This document shows, one piece after another, positions 21,588 through 32,519 of a stretch of DNA of 64,000 nucleotides. The position numbers and the translations under genes were made by a program. The DNA lies in contig NZ_CP073721.1 of NCBI RefSeq assembly GCF_025264685.1, positions 921,001 through 985,000 on the forward strand, in the 5' to 3' direction. How positions within the stretch are numbered: position 1 is the stretch's first letter; each line of letters opens with the position of its first letter. The notes under the pieces are model-generated. The model worked only from the letters and a program-made list of their open reading frames with translations, did not search any database and was not told the DNA's origin. This DNA is from Dactylosporangium roseum (GTDB lineage Bacteria > Actinomycetota > Actinomycetes > Mycobacteriales > Micromonosporaceae).

Positions 21588-22657
21588 TGGACTCTCCTCA
21601 GGTGACGGACTTTGCTCTCGCCTTCGGCGATCTGGGCATTGCTCACGGCGCGCTGAAGGTCGTCCAGGTCGGCGACAAAGTGGCCGAACTCCTCCAGTAG
21701 CTGCGCGTCCGCCTTCTCGGCGATCTCCTCGCCGGAGTACTTGCGGAACGCCTTCCGGGCCGCGAACACGGCGTCAAGGAATGCCTTTTGCCATTCGTGG
21801 TGCGGGTTCGGGTCGGGAGCGTGCTTGTCCAGTACCGCGGCGACCTTGCGCGGCATCGGCCCGATCGGCGTCTGCACCAGTTCGTCGCCGGGGTCGGCCG
21901 GAGTGGAGGCGGCAGGAAGGGCGTCCGCCTCCTCCGCTCCGGCCCCACCGGGGGCATCCCGGTGGTCGTGCTCCGGCTGGCCCTCGGGGGCCGGAGGGTC
22001 TTGGGGTGCGGCAGGCAGCGGGTGATCTGCATCGCCGCTTGAAGCCCCGTCGCCTGCCGCTGGTCCGGACTGCACGTTGTCAGCCGCGCCGGTGTCCGGA
22101 CCTTCGCCGGTACCGTCGGCGCTTCCACCGCCGCCGGGGCCGGACGTCTGGTTGTCCGACTGGGGAATTTCCCCAGTCGACTGGGGCGCCTTGGAACTGG
22201 CGGATTCCGCCAGTTGACGCTCCTTGCCGTCGCCACCCTTCCGGCGCTGGGTCGGCTGGAGCTTGCCGAGAGCCTGAAGGTCAGCACGGATGCGGCCGAC
22301 AGTGTCGTGGTGGACACCGCACCGGCGGGCGTGTTCCCGGTCGGCCATGATCGGGTCGCGCATCAGCGACTTCTTGACCAGCTCGCGCCGAGCCGCTCGG
22401 TCAAGGTGCCGCCGGGCCAAGTTGACCGTTAGCGCGTAGTCGACCTTCTCGAAGTCCTCCAGGTCGCGGACGATGCGCTCCGGGCATTCGATGCCGAGCA
22501 TGAGCGCGATGGCCTTCCGGTGATGCCCGTCGAGCACCTCGCTGTTTTCGTCCACGTCAATCGGGACTCGGATGCCATTGGCCTGAATGTCCTCGCGCAG
22601 CGCGGCAAACTCGTCATCGCCGAGCGGCGGAAGAAGCTGATACTTGCCGTTGCTCAT
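21584..22657 (-). CDS. ParB-like N-terminal-domain protein
   Basis: 357 residues from ATG 22657. Residues 1-100 carry the ParB/Srx fold: LPPLGDDEFAALREDIQANGI, then VLDGHHRKAIALMLG (the CTP/phosphate motif region), followed by a helix-turn-helix-like segment with REHARRCGVHHDTVGRIRADL at about 130-150. A long Pro/Gly/Ser-rich linker (about 165-275) leads to a conserved helical C-terminus. Phage ParB-like proteins act in partition, transcription or DNA-end handling; this one lacks a ParA neighbour. Confidence 0.5.
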   Translation of the reverse strand: MSNGKYQLLPPLGDDEFAALREDIQANGIRVPIDVDENSEVLDGHHRKAIALMLGIECPERIVRDLEDFEKVDYALTVNLARRHLDRAARRELVKKSLMRDPIMADREHARRCGVHHDTVGRIRADLQALGKLQPTQRRKGGDGKERQLAESASSKAPQSTGEIPQSDNQTSGPGGGGSADGTGEGPDTGAADNVQSGPAAGDGASSGDADHPLPAAPQDPPAPEGQPEHDHRDAPGGAGAEEADALPAASTPADPGDELVQTPIGPMPRKVAAVLDKHAPDPNPHHEWQKAFLDAVFAARKAFRKYSGEEIAEKADAQLLEEFGHFVADLDDLQRAVSNAQIAEGESKVRHLRRVQ

Positions 22658-22719
22658 GCCGGCACCACCGCAGGCGTGTGGGCGGTGGTGCGCTGGTAGA
22701 GGGCGTAGGTGCGGCGCAT
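22654..22719 (-). CDS. 21-residue leader peptide gene
   Basis: ATG 22719 to TGA 22654: MRRTYALYQRTTAHTPAVVP then A. A GAGGAG site lies 7 bases upstream and the TGA overlaps the ParB-like start (ATGA), so translation is probably coupled. Too short to classify. Confidence 0.5.
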   Translation of the reverse strand: MRRTYALYQRTTAHTPAVVPA

Positions 22720-22728
22720 GGGGGCTCC

Positions 22729-22968
22729 TCAGGCGAACAAGTGCGCGGATCGTGGATCGTGGGCAGCGACGCCGACGGCGAACGCGTACCAGGTGCCGGC
22801 GTCGCAGACCCCGTCGATTACGGCCCGATCTGCGCAATCCGCCGCCTCGTCGAGCGCCAGCAGCGCCTCGCGAACCGCCAGAGGTGATTCGGTCGGTTCG
22901 AGCCTCGCGGCCTCGATGGCGCGGTCCCACTGCTGCTCGGCGGTGGCTGGGGTCTTCAACGTGTTCAT
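22729..22968 (-). CDS. Small phage protein
   Basis: 79 residues from ATG 22968 (MNTLKTPATAEQQWDRAIEA). All-helical, with one Cys pair (ADCADRAVIDGVCDAG). Function unknown. Confidence 0.5.
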   Translation of the reverse strand: MNTLKTPATAEQQWDRAIEAARLEPTESPLAVREALLALDEAADCADRAVIDGVCDAGTWYAFAVGVAAHDPRSAHLFA

Positions 22969-23075
22969 CGCGTTCCCCTCAGGCGGCGGTGCAGGTCGGC
23001 GTCGAGCTCGAGGAGGTCGCAGGTACGGAGCCGGTCGGCGGTGTTGGTGACGGTGCGGTTCATGCAGTTGTTCAT
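22965..23075 (-). CDS. 36-residue peptide gene
   Basis: ATG 23075: MNNCMNRTVTNTADRLRTCD then LLELDADLHRRLRGTR. Helical, with coupled start (overlaps the excisionase stop) and stop (ATGA). Probably real. Function unknown. Confidence 0.5.
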   Translation of the reverse strand: MNNCMNRTVTNTADRLRTCDLLELDADLHRRLRGTR

Positions 23076-23260
23076 GCCGCACTGGCCGGGGTCTCGCCGC
23101 GCACGATCGCCTCGACGTCCGAGCGGCGGAAGCGCTTGACACCGAAGACATCGACGTACGGCAGCTTTCCGATCCGCGCCCAGCGGTGCACGGTTTCGTC
23201 GGTGAGCCGGAGGACCTCCGCCACCTCGGCGGGCGTCATAAGCTCGGGAAGCTGTTCCAT
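23072..23260 (-). CDS. Excisionase/Cro-like small HTH protein
   Basis: 62 residues. MEQLPELMTPAEVAEVLRLTDETVHRWARIGKLPYVDVFGVKRFRRSDVEAIVRGE is a MerR/excisionase-type helix-turn-helix with wing. It is the first gene of the leftward early operon and faces the repressor gene across the control region. It may direct excision, repress the repressor promoter like Cro, or both. The mRNA appears leaderless: the -10 box ends 8 bases before the ATG. Confidence 0.5.
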   Translation of the reverse strand: MEQLPELMTPAEVAEVLRLTDETVHRWARIGKLPYVDVFGVKRFRRSDVEAIVRGETPASAA

Positions 23261-23268
23261 GGACAGGT

Positions 23269-23298
23269 ACGTTAGGGGTGGACGTTAACCTGTGTCAA
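23269..23298 (-). promoter_or_regulatory. Leftward early promoter
   Basis: TTGACA (23293-23298), 18-bp spacer, TAACGT (23269-23274) on the minus strand, a near-consensus sigma-70-type promoter whose start would fall at or next to the excisionase ATG (23260). ACCTGT operator-like units overlap both boxes, so repressor binding here would shut the early operon. Confidence 0.5.
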
Positions 23299-23320
23299 GG
23301 ACAGGTTCAGGCCAGCTCGC

Positions 23321-23348
23321 TTGCTTGGTGTGTCAAAATCGGTATCCT
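23321..23348 (+). promoter_or_regulatory. Repressor promoter (leaderless transcript)
   Basis: TTGCTT (23321-23326), 16-bp spacer, TATCCT (23343-23348). Only seven bases separate the -10 box from the repressor ATG and there is no ribosome site, so the mRNA is probably leaderless, as for lambda cI from its maintenance promoter. An operator-like unit overlaps the -10 box, allowing autoregulation. Confidence 0.5.
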
Positions 23349-23355
23349 GTCCGTT

Positions 23356-23652
23356 ATGAGTACCGACGTTCTGGGGACCGCGACAGAAGAGCCGGCCGCC
23401 CCGGCGGCCTGGATCCCCGATGACACCGACTTCGGCGCGCGACTGGCGATGGTCAGGTGGCGGATGGGCTGGAACATCAAAGAAGCCGCAGCGGCATGTG
23501 GGGTGCCGGCGGCTTCATGGCGACTCTGGGAGCTAGGTGGCGCTCAGCCGCGCAAGCTCATGGTTGTGGGGCGGAAGATCTCCAGCCGTACCGGCGTGAG
23601 TCTGGCTTGGCTGGTGGATGGCCGGGACCTGGTCGGCGGGCAAACACCCTAG
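23356..23652 (+). CDS. Immunity-repressor-like HTH protein
   Basis: 98 residues from ATG 23356. Residues 33-90 (FGARLAMVRWRMGWNIKEAAAACGVPAASWRLWELGGAQPRK, then TGVSLAWLVDG) are a Cro/CI helix-turn-helix with an actinophage-repressor style end. It is the only rightward gene of the element, divergent from the early operon, and the last gene before the chromosome. It should keep the early operon off in the lysogen. The earlier ATG-like frame upstream is ignored because it lies in the promoter. Confidence 0.5.
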   Translation: MSTDVLGTATEEPAAPAAWIPDDTDFGARLAMVRWRMGWNIKEAAAACGVPAASWRLWELGGAQPRKLMVVGRKISSRTGVSLAWLVDGRDLVGGQTP

Positions 23653-23671
23653 TGTGTCCGGTCTGCGACGG

Positions 23672-24547
23672 TCAGACCCCCTTGGGGTGCCAAACCGTCT
23701 TGATCTCCAATAAGGCGAGCATCCGGGAAACGCCGGGGTCAGCGGCCCAGTCCGGGTTGCTGGGACGGATCACCCGTTTGAGATTTTCCGCCGCGGCGAC
23801 CTCCAATTCGACCGCCGATGTGGCGTCCGTCACACCGGTGAGATCGACGGCGTTCACATCCATGTGCGCGGCGAGCCACGGCCCCATCTCGCTGACCTTC
23901 CCCGTCAGCACGTTGACCACACCACCCGGCAGGTCGGACGTGGCCAGGACCTCGGCGAGCGAGACGGCCGGCAGCGGGCGGGTCTCGGACGCGATCACCA
24001 CGACGGTGTTGCCGCTGACGATCGCCGGCGCGATGACGCTGACCAGTCCGAGCAGGGAAGAGTCGGCGGGGGCCACGACGCCGACCACGCCGGTCGGCTC
24101 CGGGGAGGACAGGTTGAAGTACGGCCCGGCGACCGGGTTCGCGCCGCCGTGGACCTGGGCGATCTTGTCGGCCCACCCCGCATACCACACCCAGCGGTCG
24201 ATCGCGGCGTCGACGACGAGCCCGGCGTCCTTGCGCGAGCCGCCCTCGGCCGCCTTGACCTCGGCGATGAACTGGTCGCGGCGGCCCTCGAGCATCTCCG
24301 CGACCCGGTAGAGGACCTGTCCGCGGTTGTACGCGGTGGCGCCGGACCACTTCGCGACCGCGGCGCGGGCCGCCGTGACCGCGTCGCGGACGTCCTTGCG
24401 GGAAGCGAGAGCGGCGTTGGCGAGCAGCTCGCCCGAGGCCGAATGCACCTGGTAGGACCTCCCGGACTCGCTGCGGGGGAACGCGCCGCCGATGTAGAGC
24501 TTGTAGGTCTTGCGAACGGCGAGGCGCGTCGGCGTCTCAGTGCTCAA
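23672..24547 (-). CDS. Short aldehyde dehydrogenase-family protein lacking the catalytic domain
   Basis: 291 residues from TTG 24547, behind GGAGG and overlapping the previous stop. It contains the NAD-binding part of the ALDH fold (YIGGAFPRSESGR, then EPTGVVGVVAPADSSLLGL, then LPGGVVNVLTG) but has no cysteine at all, so the catalytic Cys loop is absent. Short ALDHs of this kind accompany a full-length ALDH in actinomycetes and may form a mixed enzyme. The 3' end abuts the prophage; the last residues (HPKGV) are at the junction. Confidence 0.5.
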   Translation of the reverse strand: MSTETPTRLAVRKTYKLYIGGAFPRSESGRSYQVHSASGELLANAALASRKDVRDAVTAARAAVAKWSGATAYNRGQVLYRVAEMLEGRRDQFIAEVKAAEGGSRKDAGLVVDAAIDRWVWYAGWADKIAQVHGGANPVAGPYFNLSSPEPTGVVGVVAPADSSLLGLVSVIAPAIVSGNTVVVIASETRPLPAVSLAEVLATSDLPGGVVNVLTGKVSEMGPWLAAHMDVNAVDLTGVTDATSAVELEVAAAENLKRVIRPSNPDWAADPGVSRMLALLEIKTVWHPKGV

Positions 24548-25967
24548 GGTAGGCCTCCAGCCCGTGCCGGCCACCCTCGCGGCCGTAGCCCGACTCCTTG
24601 TATCCGCCGAAGGGCGAGGTCGGGTCGAACTTGTTGAACGTGTTGGCCCAGACCACGCCGGCGCGCAACTTGTCCGCGATGTCCAGGATGCGCGAGCCCT
24701 TCTCCGTCCACACGCCGGCGGACAGACCGTACGGCGTGTTGTTGGCCTTCTCGACGGCCTCGGCTGGCGTGCGGAACGTCAGGACCGACAGCACCGGCCC
24801 GAAGATCTCCTCGCGGGCGATCCGGTGCGCCTGGGTGACGCCGGTGAAGACGGTCGGCGCGAACCAGAAGCCGCGCTCCGGCAGCTCGCACGGCGGCGAC
24901 CAGCGCTCGGCACCCTCGTCCTCGCCCACCCGGGAAAGCTCCCGGACGCGGGCGAGCTGCGCGGCCGAATTGATCGCGCCGACGTCGGTGTTCTTGTCCA
25001 GCGGGTCGCCGACACGCAGCCGCGCCATCCGCCGCTTCAGCGACTCCAGGAACTCCTCGGCGACCGACTCCTGCAGCAGCAGCCGCGAGCCGGCGCAGCA
25101 CACGTGGCCCTGGTTGAAGAAGATGCCGTTGACGACGCCTTCGACCGCCTGGTCGATCGGCGCGTCGTCGAACACGATGTTGGCGGCCTTGCCGCCCAGC
25201 TCCAGGGAGAGTCTCTTGGTCGTACCGGCGACAGCCCGCGCGATCTGCCGTCCGACCTCGGTCGAGCCGGTGAAGGCGACCTTGTCGACGCCGGGGTGCT
25301 CGACGAGCAGCCGGCCGGTCTCCCCGGCGCCCGTCACGATGTTGACGACCCCGGGCGGCAGCTCGGCCTGCTGGCAGATCTCGGCGAACAGCAGCGCGGT
25401 CAGCGGCGTCGTCTCGGCGGGCTTGAGCACCACCGTGTTGCCGGCCGCGAGCGCCGGCGCGATCTTCCAGGCCAGCATCAGCAGCGGGAAGTTCCACGGG
25501 ATGACCTGGCCGGCCACGCCGAGCGGCCGCGGGTCGGGCCCGAAGCCGGCGTAGGGCAGCTTGTCGGCCCAGCCGGCGTAGTAGAAGAAGTGCGCGGCGA
25601 CCAGCGGCACGTCGACGTCACGCGACTCGCGGATCGGCTTGCCGTTGTCCAGCGACTCCAGGACCGCGAGCTCCCGGCCCCGCTCCTGGATGATCCGGGC
25701 GATCCGGAAGAGGTACTTCGCCCGCTCCCGCCCCGGCATCGGCCCCCAGACGGTGTCGAACGCGCGCCGCGCGGCCCGCACCGCGGCGTCGACATCGGCG
25801 GCGTCGGCCGCGGCGATGTCCGCGAGCAGTTCCTCGTTGGCCGGGTTGATCGACTTGAAGGACTCACCGCGTCCGTCGACGAACTCGCCGTCGACGAACA
25901 AGCCGTACGACGAGCGGATGTCGACGATGGAGCGGGACTCCGGCGCCGGTGCGTACTGGAATTCCAT
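24537..25967 (-). CDS. NAD(P)-dependent aldehyde dehydrogenase
   Basis: 476 residues. Full ALDH fold: N-terminal NAD-binding part with [21 protein letters not shown] and FTGSTEVGR; general base E256 in LELGGKAAN; catalytic C290 in [22 protein letters not shown] and [23 protein letters not shown] near the C-terminus. Oxidises an aldehyde to acid. It lies directly downstream of deoC, so acetaldehyde from deoxyribose-5-phosphate cleavage is a likely substrate. Confidence 0.5.
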   Translation of the reverse strand: MEFQYAPAPESRSIVDIRSSYGLFVDGEFVDGRGESFKSINPANEELLADIAAADAADVDAAVRAARRAFDTVWGPMPGRERAKYLFRIARIIQERGRELAVLESLDNGKPIRESRDVDVPLVAAHFFYYAGWADKLPYAGFGPDPRPLGVAGQVIPWNFPLLMLAWKIAPALAAGNTVVLKPAETTPLTALLFAEICQQAELPPGVVNIVTGAGETGRLLVEHPGVDKVAFTGSTEVGRQIARAVAGTTKRLSLELGGKAANIVFDDAPIDQAVEGVVNGIFFNQGHVCCAGSRLLLQESVAEEFLESLKRRMARLRVGDPLDKNTDVGAINSAAQLARVRELSRVGEDEGAERWSPPCELPERGFWFAPTVFTGVTQAHRIAREEIFGPVLSVLTFRTPAEAVEKANNTPYGLSAGVWTEKGSRILDIADKLRAGVVWANTFNKFDPTSPFGGYKESGYGREGGRHGLEAYLEH

Positions 25968-25971
25968 CGGG

Positions 25972-26907
25972 CTAGTCCAGGGTGAAGTAGTCGGGGCCGC
26001 AATAGCGGCCGGTGGCCATCTTGGTGCGCTGCATCAGCAGGTCGTTGAGCAGGGTCGACGCGCCGAAGCGGAACCGGTCGGGGTGGAGCCAGTCGGGGCC
26101 GGCCGTCTCGTTCACCAGCACCAGGTATTTGATCGCGTCCTTCGCGGTGCGGATGCCACCCGCCGGCTTGACCCCGACCACGCGGCCGGTCTGCTCGCGG
26201 AAGTCACGGACCGCCTCCAGCATCACCAGCGTCACGGGCAGCGTCGCCGCGGGCTGCACCTTGCCGGTAGAGGTCTTGACGAAGTCGGCGCCGGCCAGCA
26301 TCGCCAGCCACGACGCCCGGCGCACGTTGTCGAGTGTGGCCAGCTCACCGGTCTCCAGGATGACCTTGAGGTGCGCGCCGCCGCACGCCTCCTTCACCGC
26401 GGCGATCTCGTCGTGGACCTCCGCATACCGACCGGCGAGGAACGCGCCGCGGCTGATCACCATGTCGATCTCGTCGGCACCGGCGGCGACCGCGGCGCGG
26501 GTATCGGCCAGCTTGACGTCGAGCGGCGCCTGGCCGGACGGGAAGGCGGTCGCGACGCTGGCCAGGTGCACCCCGGTGCCCCGGAGCGCCTCGGCGGCGA
26601 CCGGGATCATCGCCGGGTAGACGCAGACGGCGGCGGCACTCGGACAGGTGGCGTCGGCCGGGTCGGGCCGCACGGCCTTCGCGCACAGCGCGCGCACCTT
26701 GCCCGGCGTGTCCGAGCCCTCCAGCGTGGTCAGATCGACCATGCGGATCGCGAGGTCGAGTGCCTGCGCCTTGGCGGTGGTCTTGATCGAGCGGGTGCCG
26801 AGCATCGCGGCGCGTTGCTCCGCGCCGACCTGGTCGACACCCGGGAGGCCGTGCAGGAAGGTCCGCAGTGCGGCTTGGGAACGCGCGACCTCGACGGTGA
26901 GGGTCAT
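25972..26907 (-). CDS. deoC: Deoxyribose-phosphate aldolase
   Basis: 311 residues. Class I aldolase that splits 2-deoxyribose-5-phosphate into glyceraldehyde-3-phosphate and acetaldehyde. [18 protein letters not shown] (D147), the Schiff-base K211 in FVKTSTGK, and GVKPAGGI (K247) are all present. Longer than the usual 220-260 residues at the N-terminus. It heads a leftward unit with two ALDH-family genes and is divergent from upp. Confidence 0.5.
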   Translation of the reverse strand: MTLTVEVARSQAALRTFLHGLPGVDQVGAEQRAAMLGTRSIKTTAKAQALDLAIRMVDLTTLEGSDTPGKVRALCAKAVRPDPADATCPSAAAVCVYPAMIPVAAEALRGTGVHLASVATAFPSGQAPLDVKLADTRAAVAAGADEIDMVISRGAFLAGRYAEVHDEIAAVKEACGGAHLKVILETGELATLDNVRRASWLAMLAGADFVKTSTGKVQPAATLPVTLVMLEAVRDFREQTGRVVGVKPAGGIRTAKDAIKYLVLVNETAGPDWLHPDRFRFGASTLLNDLLMQRTKMATGRYCGPDYFTLD

Positions 26908-27003
26908 GATGCCGAGTTTAGGCCCTGCCCTGCCGCTCCGGTCGGCCCGCGGCGGTGCCTCGGCTCGACAAGGGCGGCAGCGCAGGGCCTACGCTCTCAT
27001 CCT

Positions 27004-27636
27004 GTGGACATACTCGTGGTGGATCACCCCTTGGCCAAGTCACGCCTGACGGCGATGCGGGACGAACGTACCGACAGCGCCGCCTTCCGGGCGGCGCTGC
27101 ACGAACTCACCACGATGCTGGTGTACGAGGCGGCGCGCACGTTCGCGACCGAGCGGTTCCCGGTGCAGACCCCGGTCGCGACGGCCGAAGGCACCCGGCT
27201 GGCCAGCCCGCCGCTGCTGGTGCCGGTGCTGCGGGCCGGACTGGGCATGGCCGACTCGGCACTCGCGCTGTTGCCGGAGTCGTCGATGGGGTTCGTGGGG
27301 CTGGCCCGGGACGAGGACACGTTCGAGCCGCGCGGCTACATGGAGTCGCTGCCGCGTGACCTCGCCGGCATCCCGGTGCTCGTGCTCGACCCGATGCTCG
27401 CCACCGGCGGCTCCCTCGAGCACTGCGTGCGGCTGCTGGTCGACCGCGGCGCGACCGACATCACCGTGCTGTGCGTGCTCGCCGCGCCCGTCGGCATCGA
27501 GCGGCTGGTCAACTCGGGCCTGCCGATGCGCCTGGTGACTGCGGCGATCGACGAGAAGCTCAACGAGCGCATGTTCATCGTTCCCGGCCTCGGCGACGCG
27601 GGCGACCGGCAGTTCGGCGGGATGCCCCGATTCTGA
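27004..27636 (+). CDS. upp: Uracil phosphoribosyltransferase
   Basis: 210 residues from GTG 27004; a TACGCT -10-like box ends 8 bases before it, so the transcript may be leaderless. Converts uracil and PRPP to UMP. The PRPP loop [13 protein letters not shown] is at about 124-136, the uracil-binding [11 protein letters not shown] near the C-terminus. Salvage fits the nearby deoxyribose catabolism genes. Confidence 0.5.
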   Translation: MDILVVDHPLAKSRLTAMRDERTDSAAFRAALHELTTMLVYEAARTFATERFPVQTPVATAEGTRLASPPLLVPVLRAGLGMADSALALLPESSMGFVGLARDEDTFEPRGYMESLPRDLAGIPVLVLDPMLATGGSLEHCVRLLVDRGATDITVLCVLAAPVGIERLVNSGLPMRLVTAAIDEKLNERMFIVPGLGDAGDRQFGGMPRF

Positions 27637-27726
27637 AATCCCGATGAAGAAACGTCGCCGGATCGGGGGATTGCCGCTGCTCAGGGCTTGCTCGGCGAGC
27701 CGGGTGGCGGCCTACGGTGTCCGGCG

Positions 27727-28911
27727 ATGAAGCACCGACGAGTCACCTTCCTGCGGTCCCATCCCGTGCTCGCCGTCGTCGCGGCCGTCATCGGGCTGGC
27801 CGGTTCGGGCGCGATCGCGTCGACCGTGTCGATGCGGGCCGAACCGCGGCGTCCGGACGTACCGGTGGCGCAAGAGATCGGCAGTCGCCTCGGCGGTGGC
27901 GCCGGACCGGCCGGGGCCGACCCGGCCCATCCCGGTGGGGCGCCGTCGTCGCAGGCGGCGCACGCGTCACCCGCGGCCGGGCAGACGCGGCGCTGCACGG
28001 TCGGCGCGAAGCTCGTGCCGACCTGCGGGCTGCTCTGGGGCGTCGCGCCCGGCGCGTTCACCGACCTGCCGGCGGCGCGGGCGCTGGCCAACTTCGAGCG
28101 CACGACCGGCCGCCACGCCGACATCCTGCATTCGTACCATCGCGGCGACGAGGTGTTCCCGACCGCCGACGAGATCGCCGCGGTACGGCAGCCGAAGAAA
28201 CGGATCCTCTTCGCGAACTGGAAGGTCGCCTGGGGCACCACCTGGGCCGACGTCGCCGCGGGCGGCCAGGATGCGCGCATCGACCGCGCCGCCGAGCGGC
28301 TGAAGGCGTTCCCCGGCACGCTGTTCCTCGCGCCGCACCACGAGCCGGAGAACGACGTGCGCAGCGGCGGCGGCATGACCGCCAAGGACTACGCCGCGAT
28401 GTTCCGCCACACCGTCGAGCGGCTGCGCGCCCGGGGCGTGACGAACGTGGTCTTCGTGCTGGCCTACATGGCCTACGAGCCGTGGTGCGTCCAGCCCTGG
28501 TTCGACGATCTCTACCCCGGTGACGACGTCGTCGACTGGATCGGCATGGACCCGTATCTCTACGCCAAACCGGGCGGCTACGGTTACGGCGACTTCTCGT
28601 ACCTGGTCAACCGCACGTCGGACCCCGCGAAGTGGCCCGGGTTCTACAACTGGGTCACCCGGACCCACGGCAACAAGCCCCTGATGGTCGCGGAATGGGG
28701 AGTGTACGAGCACACCGCCGACCCGGCGCAGAAGGCGTGGATCTTCTCGACGGTCGGCCGGCAGCTCGCGCAGTTCCCGGCGATCAAGGCGCTGGTCTAC
28801 TTCGACTCGCCGCACGCGCCGAAGGGCGACACCAGGCCGGACTCCTCGGATTCCGCGCTGGCCGAGTTTCGCCGCCTGGCCGAGTCGACGGTGTTCTCCG
28901 TGACCCTCTAG
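27727..28911 (+). CDS. Secreted glycoside hydrolase, GH26-like
   Basis: 394 residues from ATG 27727. Residues 9-31 form a signal anchor; a low-complexity linker follows to about 85. The catalytic domain has acid/base E207 in LFLAPHHEPEND and nucleophile E323 in LMVAEWGVYEH, the GH26 (beta-mannanase-type) pattern with both glutamates after strands 4 and 7. Substrate not certain. The last four bases overlap the convergent phosphohexomutase gene. Confidence 0.5.
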   Translation: MKHRRVTFLRSHPVLAVVAAVIGLAGSGAIASTVSMRAEPRRPDVPVAQEIGSRLGGGAGPAGADPAHPGGAPSSQAAHASPAAGQTRRCTVGAKLVPTCGLLWGVAPGAFTDLPAARALANFERTTGRHADILHSYHRGDEVFPTADEIAAVRQPKKRILFANWKVAWGTTWADVAAGGQDARIDRAAERLKAFPGTLFLAPHHEPENDVRSGGGMTAKDYAAMFRHTVERLRARGVTNVVFVLAYMAYEPWCVQPWFDDLYPGDDVVDWIGMDPYLYAKPGGYGYGDFSYLVNRTSDPAKWPGFYNWVTRTHGNKPLMVAEWGVYEHTADPAQKAWIFSTVGRQLAQFPAIKALVYFDSPHAPKGDTRPDSSDSALAEFRRLAESTVFSVTL

Positions 28912-30530
28912 CGCAGGCCGAGGGCCGCGGCCGTCTCGGTGCGCAGGGCGACCAGGGAGGCCGCCGCGGTCTCCCGCGCCTTGCGGATGTCGCCGCCGAC
29001 GACCGGCTCCACGACCTCCAGGTAGGCCTTCAGCTTCGGTTCGGTGCCCGACGGGCGGACCACGACGCGGGTCGTCCCGGCGCGGAGGATCAGCACGTCG
29101 GACTCGGGGAGCCGGTCCTCGACGCCCGTCACCGGCTCGTCGAGCAGCGCGGCCGGCGGCCGCCGGCGGATGGTGTCCATCGCCAGCGCGATGTCGGCCA
29201 GGTCGTCGACGCGGACGGAGAGCTGGTCGGTGGCGTGCACGCCGTAGCGCTCGGCCAGCTCGTCGAGCCGGTCGGTGAGGGTCTTCAGTTCCGCCTTCAG
29301 CCCGGCCGCGAGTTCGCAGACCAGGAGGGCGGCGGTGATGCCGTCCTTGTCGCGGACGATCGACGGGGCAACGCAGTACCCCAGCGCCTCCTCGTAGCCG
29401 TAGACCAGATCGTCACCGGCCCGCACGATCCACTTGAAGCCGGTCAGCGTCTCTCCGTAGGGCAGCCCGCGCGCGGCGCACATCCGCGACAGCAGGCTCG
29501 ACGACACGATGGTGGTCGCGTAGCGCCCCTGTGTGCCGCGGCGCATCAGGTGGTCGGCCAGCAGGACGCCGACCTCGTCACCGCGCAGCAGCCGCCAGTC
29601 GCCGCCGTCGGGGACCGCGACGGCGCACCGGTCGGCGTCGGGGTCGTTGGCGATCGCGATGTCCGCGCCCGACTCCCGGGCCAGGGCGAGCAGCAGGTCG
29701 GTCGCCCCGGGCTCCTCCGGGTTGGGGAACGCGACGGTGGGGAAGTCGGCGTCGGGCTCGGCCTGCGCCGGCACGACGAACGGCGCCGGATAGCCCGCGG
29801 CCTCGAGCGTCGTGACGAAGACGTCCCGGCCGACACCGTGCATCGGGGTGTACGCGACGAGCAGGTCACGTGGCACCGCCGCGTCGACGACACCGATCGC
29901 GGCGTCGACGTACGCCTGCACGATCTCCTCGGTGAGCACCTGGCCGGGCGGCCCGAGCGGCACCTCGGCGAGCGGCCCGACGGCCCGGATCGCCTGCTCG
30001 ATCTCCACGTCGGCCGGCGGGACGATCTGGGAGCCGTCGCCGAGATAGACCTTGTAGCCGTTGTCCTGCGGAGGATTGTGGCTCGCGGTGACCATGACCC
30101 CGGCGGCCGCGCGGTGGTGCCGCACGGCGAACGCGAGCACCGGGGTGGGCAGCGGCCGGGGCAGCAGCAGCGCCTCGCGGCCGGCGCCGGTGGCGACGCG
30201 GGCGGTCTCCACGGCGAACGCGTGCGAGCCGTGCCGCGCGTCGTAGCCGATGACCAGCGGCCCTTCGACCTCGTGGTCGGCGAGCCGGCGGACCAGACCG
30301 GCCGCGGCGGCCCGGACGACGGCGAGATTCATGCCGTTGGGCCCGGCGCGCAGCGGTCCGCGCAGCCCGGCGGTGCCGAAGCGCAGCGGACCGGCGAACC
30401 GGTCGGCGAGCTCGGCGCCGCCGTTGCCGCTGTCGAGCACGGCGCGCAGCTCCTCGCGCGTGGCCGGATCGGGGTCGTCGGCCAGCCAGGCCTCGGCTTC
30501 CGCACGCAGATCACGCTCCGTGGAGGTCAT
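28908..30530 (-). CDS. Phosphoglucomutase/phosphomannomutase
   Basis: 540 residues. Four-domain alpha-D-phosphohexomutase: phosphoserine loop TASHNPPQDNG (S150), metal loop ANDPDADRCAVAV, sugar-binding GYEEALGY, and C-terminal phosphate-binding RPSGTEPKLKAY. Interconverts hexose- or pentose-1/6(5)-phosphates; near deoC and upp the substrate may be ribose- or deoxyribose-phosphate as well as glucose-phosphate. ATG start close to the kinase gene, same strand. Confidence 0.5.
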   Translation of the reverse strand: MTSTERDLRAEAEAWLADDPDPATREELRAVLDSGNGGAELADRFAGPLRFGTAGLRGPLRAGPNGMNLAVVRAAAAGLVRRLADHEVEGPLVIGYDARHGSHAFAVETARVATGAGREALLLPRPLPTPVLAFAVRHHRAAAGVMVTASHNPPQDNGYKVYLGDGSQIVPPADVEIEQAIRAVGPLAEVPLGPPGQVLTEEIVQAYVDAAIGVVDAAVPRDLLVAYTPMHGVGRDVFVTTLEAAGYPAPFVVPAQAEPDADFPTVAFPNPEEPGATDLLLALARESGADIAIANDPDADRCAVAVPDGGDWRLLRGDEVGVLLADHLMRRGTQGRYATTIVSSSLLSRMCAARGLPYGETLTGFKWIVRAGDDLVYGYEEALGYCVAPSIVRDKDGITAALLVCELAAGLKAELKTLTDRLDELAERYGVHATDQLSVRVDDLADIALAMDTIRRRPPAALLDEPVTGVEDRLPESDVLILRAGTTRVVVRPSGTEPKLKAYLEVVEPVVGGDIRKARETAAASLVALRTETAAALGLR

Positions 30531-30584
30531 CTGCCTTTCTTAGCACGGCGTTTCCCCGGCCCGGTGCCCGGACGGCGAGCGTGC

Positions 30585-32519
<1,935 letters not shown>

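Larger units (their letters stand above)
23261..23355. promoter_or_regulatory. Divergent lysogeny control region with operator-like repeats
   Basis: Between the excisionase-like and repressor-like genes. It contains four copies of an ACCTGTCC-like unit: GGACAGGTA (23261-23269), the inverted pair AACCTGT/ACAGGTT (23287-23307, 7-base spacer), and ATCCTGTCC before the repressor ATG. Both promoters overlap units. The layout is that of a phage genetic switch. Which protein binds which unit is inference. Confidence 0.5.

Noticed and set aside
23653..23671. Phage attachment site at the aldehyde dehydrogenase end
   Set aside because: The junction is visible, but without the left end of the element or an integrase I cannot identify a repeated core, so it is not called.
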